The position numbers and the translations under genes are program-made. A DNA stretch of 64,000 nt from Chloracidobacterium thermophilum B. GTDB taxonomy: Bacteria; Acidobacteriota; Blastocatellia; Chloracidobacteriales; Chloracidobacteriaceae. The stretch lies in NCBI RefSeq assembly GCF_000226295.1, contig NC_016024.1, positions 169,501 to 233,500 of the forward strand, in the 5' to 3' direction. Of the stretch, positions 63,916 through 64,000 are shown piece after piece. How positions within the stretch are numbered: the stretch's first letter is position 1; every line of letters begins with the position of its first letter. Under the pieces are notes generated by a model. It had not been told where the DNA came from and did not search any database. It worked only from the letters and a program-made list of their open reading frames with translations.

Positions 63916-64000
63916 ATGCCCAAAATTTACGACAACATCGAGTGGCCGCTGGTTGAAGGGCTGCGCCGCATCCTCCCGGAAGCTGTCGCATGCTCGTTCT
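63916..64000 (+). CDS. Start of a gene, possibly a PLD-domain helicase
   Basis: Only 28 codons are present before the window ends. ATG 63916 is preceded by GGGAAAG. The opening MPKIYDNIEWPLVEGLRRIL resembles the N-terminus of large helicases that begin with a phospholipase-D-like nuclease domain (KIYDN-x5-L-x-x-x-L). With so little sequence this is a weak match. Confidence 0.35.
   Translation, partial: MPKIYDNIEWPLVEGLRRILPEAVACSF

Overview
The window is GC-rich, gene-dense bacterial DNA. A geranylgeranyl reductase of the BchP/ChlP type, a BCD/PucC-family transporter of the kind tied to bacteriochlorophyll light-harvesting gene sets, a B12-type photoreceptor regulator and a cyanobacterial-style NDH-2 C-terminus point to a chlorophototroph. 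Together with the general gene content they make a Chloracidobacterium-like acidobacterium the best guess. This is inference from gene content; no rRNA is present.

Layout. 1-2.8 kb: the 3' end of an NDH-2 gene, tRNA-Lys(CTT), then a frameshifted, locally AT-richer membrane-protein gene bracketed by two copies of a ~170-bp composite palindromic element. 2.8-8 kb: a + strand run of FAH-family hydrolase, selA, MFS transporter, trpS and a small membrane methyltransferase. 8-11 kb (-): a SPOR/Ycf48-like exported protein and a MacB-like ABC permease. 11-16 kb: nuoN, then bchP and a BCD transporter on the minus strand, separated by tandem structured repeats with + strand terminators that look like small RNA genes. 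16-27 kb: a MoaD/ThiS-like protein, DUF1684 lipoprotein, hutH, gatA, a HEAT protein, a large P-loop ATPase with a small partner running into a P-II protein and ammonium transporter, and a DciA-like protein. 27-34 kb: a subtilase with an N-terminal Cys cluster, then on the minus strand a TPR protein, polyprenyl synthase, arsC, hslU and a Fn3 lipoprotein. A divergent gene encodes a MerR-type regulator with the W-x9-E-H signature of AdoB12 photoreceptors.

35-43 kb is a complete type III-B CRISPR effector operon on the minus strand: cmr1, cas10/cmr2, cmr3, cmr4, a CARF (APE2256-type) effector, cmr5, cmr6. Cas10 has the GGDD cyclase motif but no HD nuclease domain, and Cmr4 keeps Asp26. No array, cas1, cas2 or cas6 is in the window, so the complex must use crRNAs made elsewhere.

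43-56 kb (+): a TPR protein, LolC/E-like permease, HEAT-repeat protein, a permease-less PTS (EIIA-Man, HPr, EI), mutS2, cobS and two exported proteins. 56.6-57.7 kb and 62.5-63.6 kb are arrays built from three palindromic modules. They flank a block with a coiled-coil membrane protein, a DUF58 protein, a LITAF-like zinc-ribbon protein, panC and a small exported protein. The window ends in the first codons of a gene that may encode a PLD-type helicase.

The most interesting items are the tandem candidate small RNAs, the CARF effector with an unassigned C-terminal domain inside the Cmr operon, the photoreceptor divergent from a prenyl synthase with repeated motifs between them, the P-II protein lacking the T-loop tyrosine and linked to a large ATPase, and the palindromic-module arrays.
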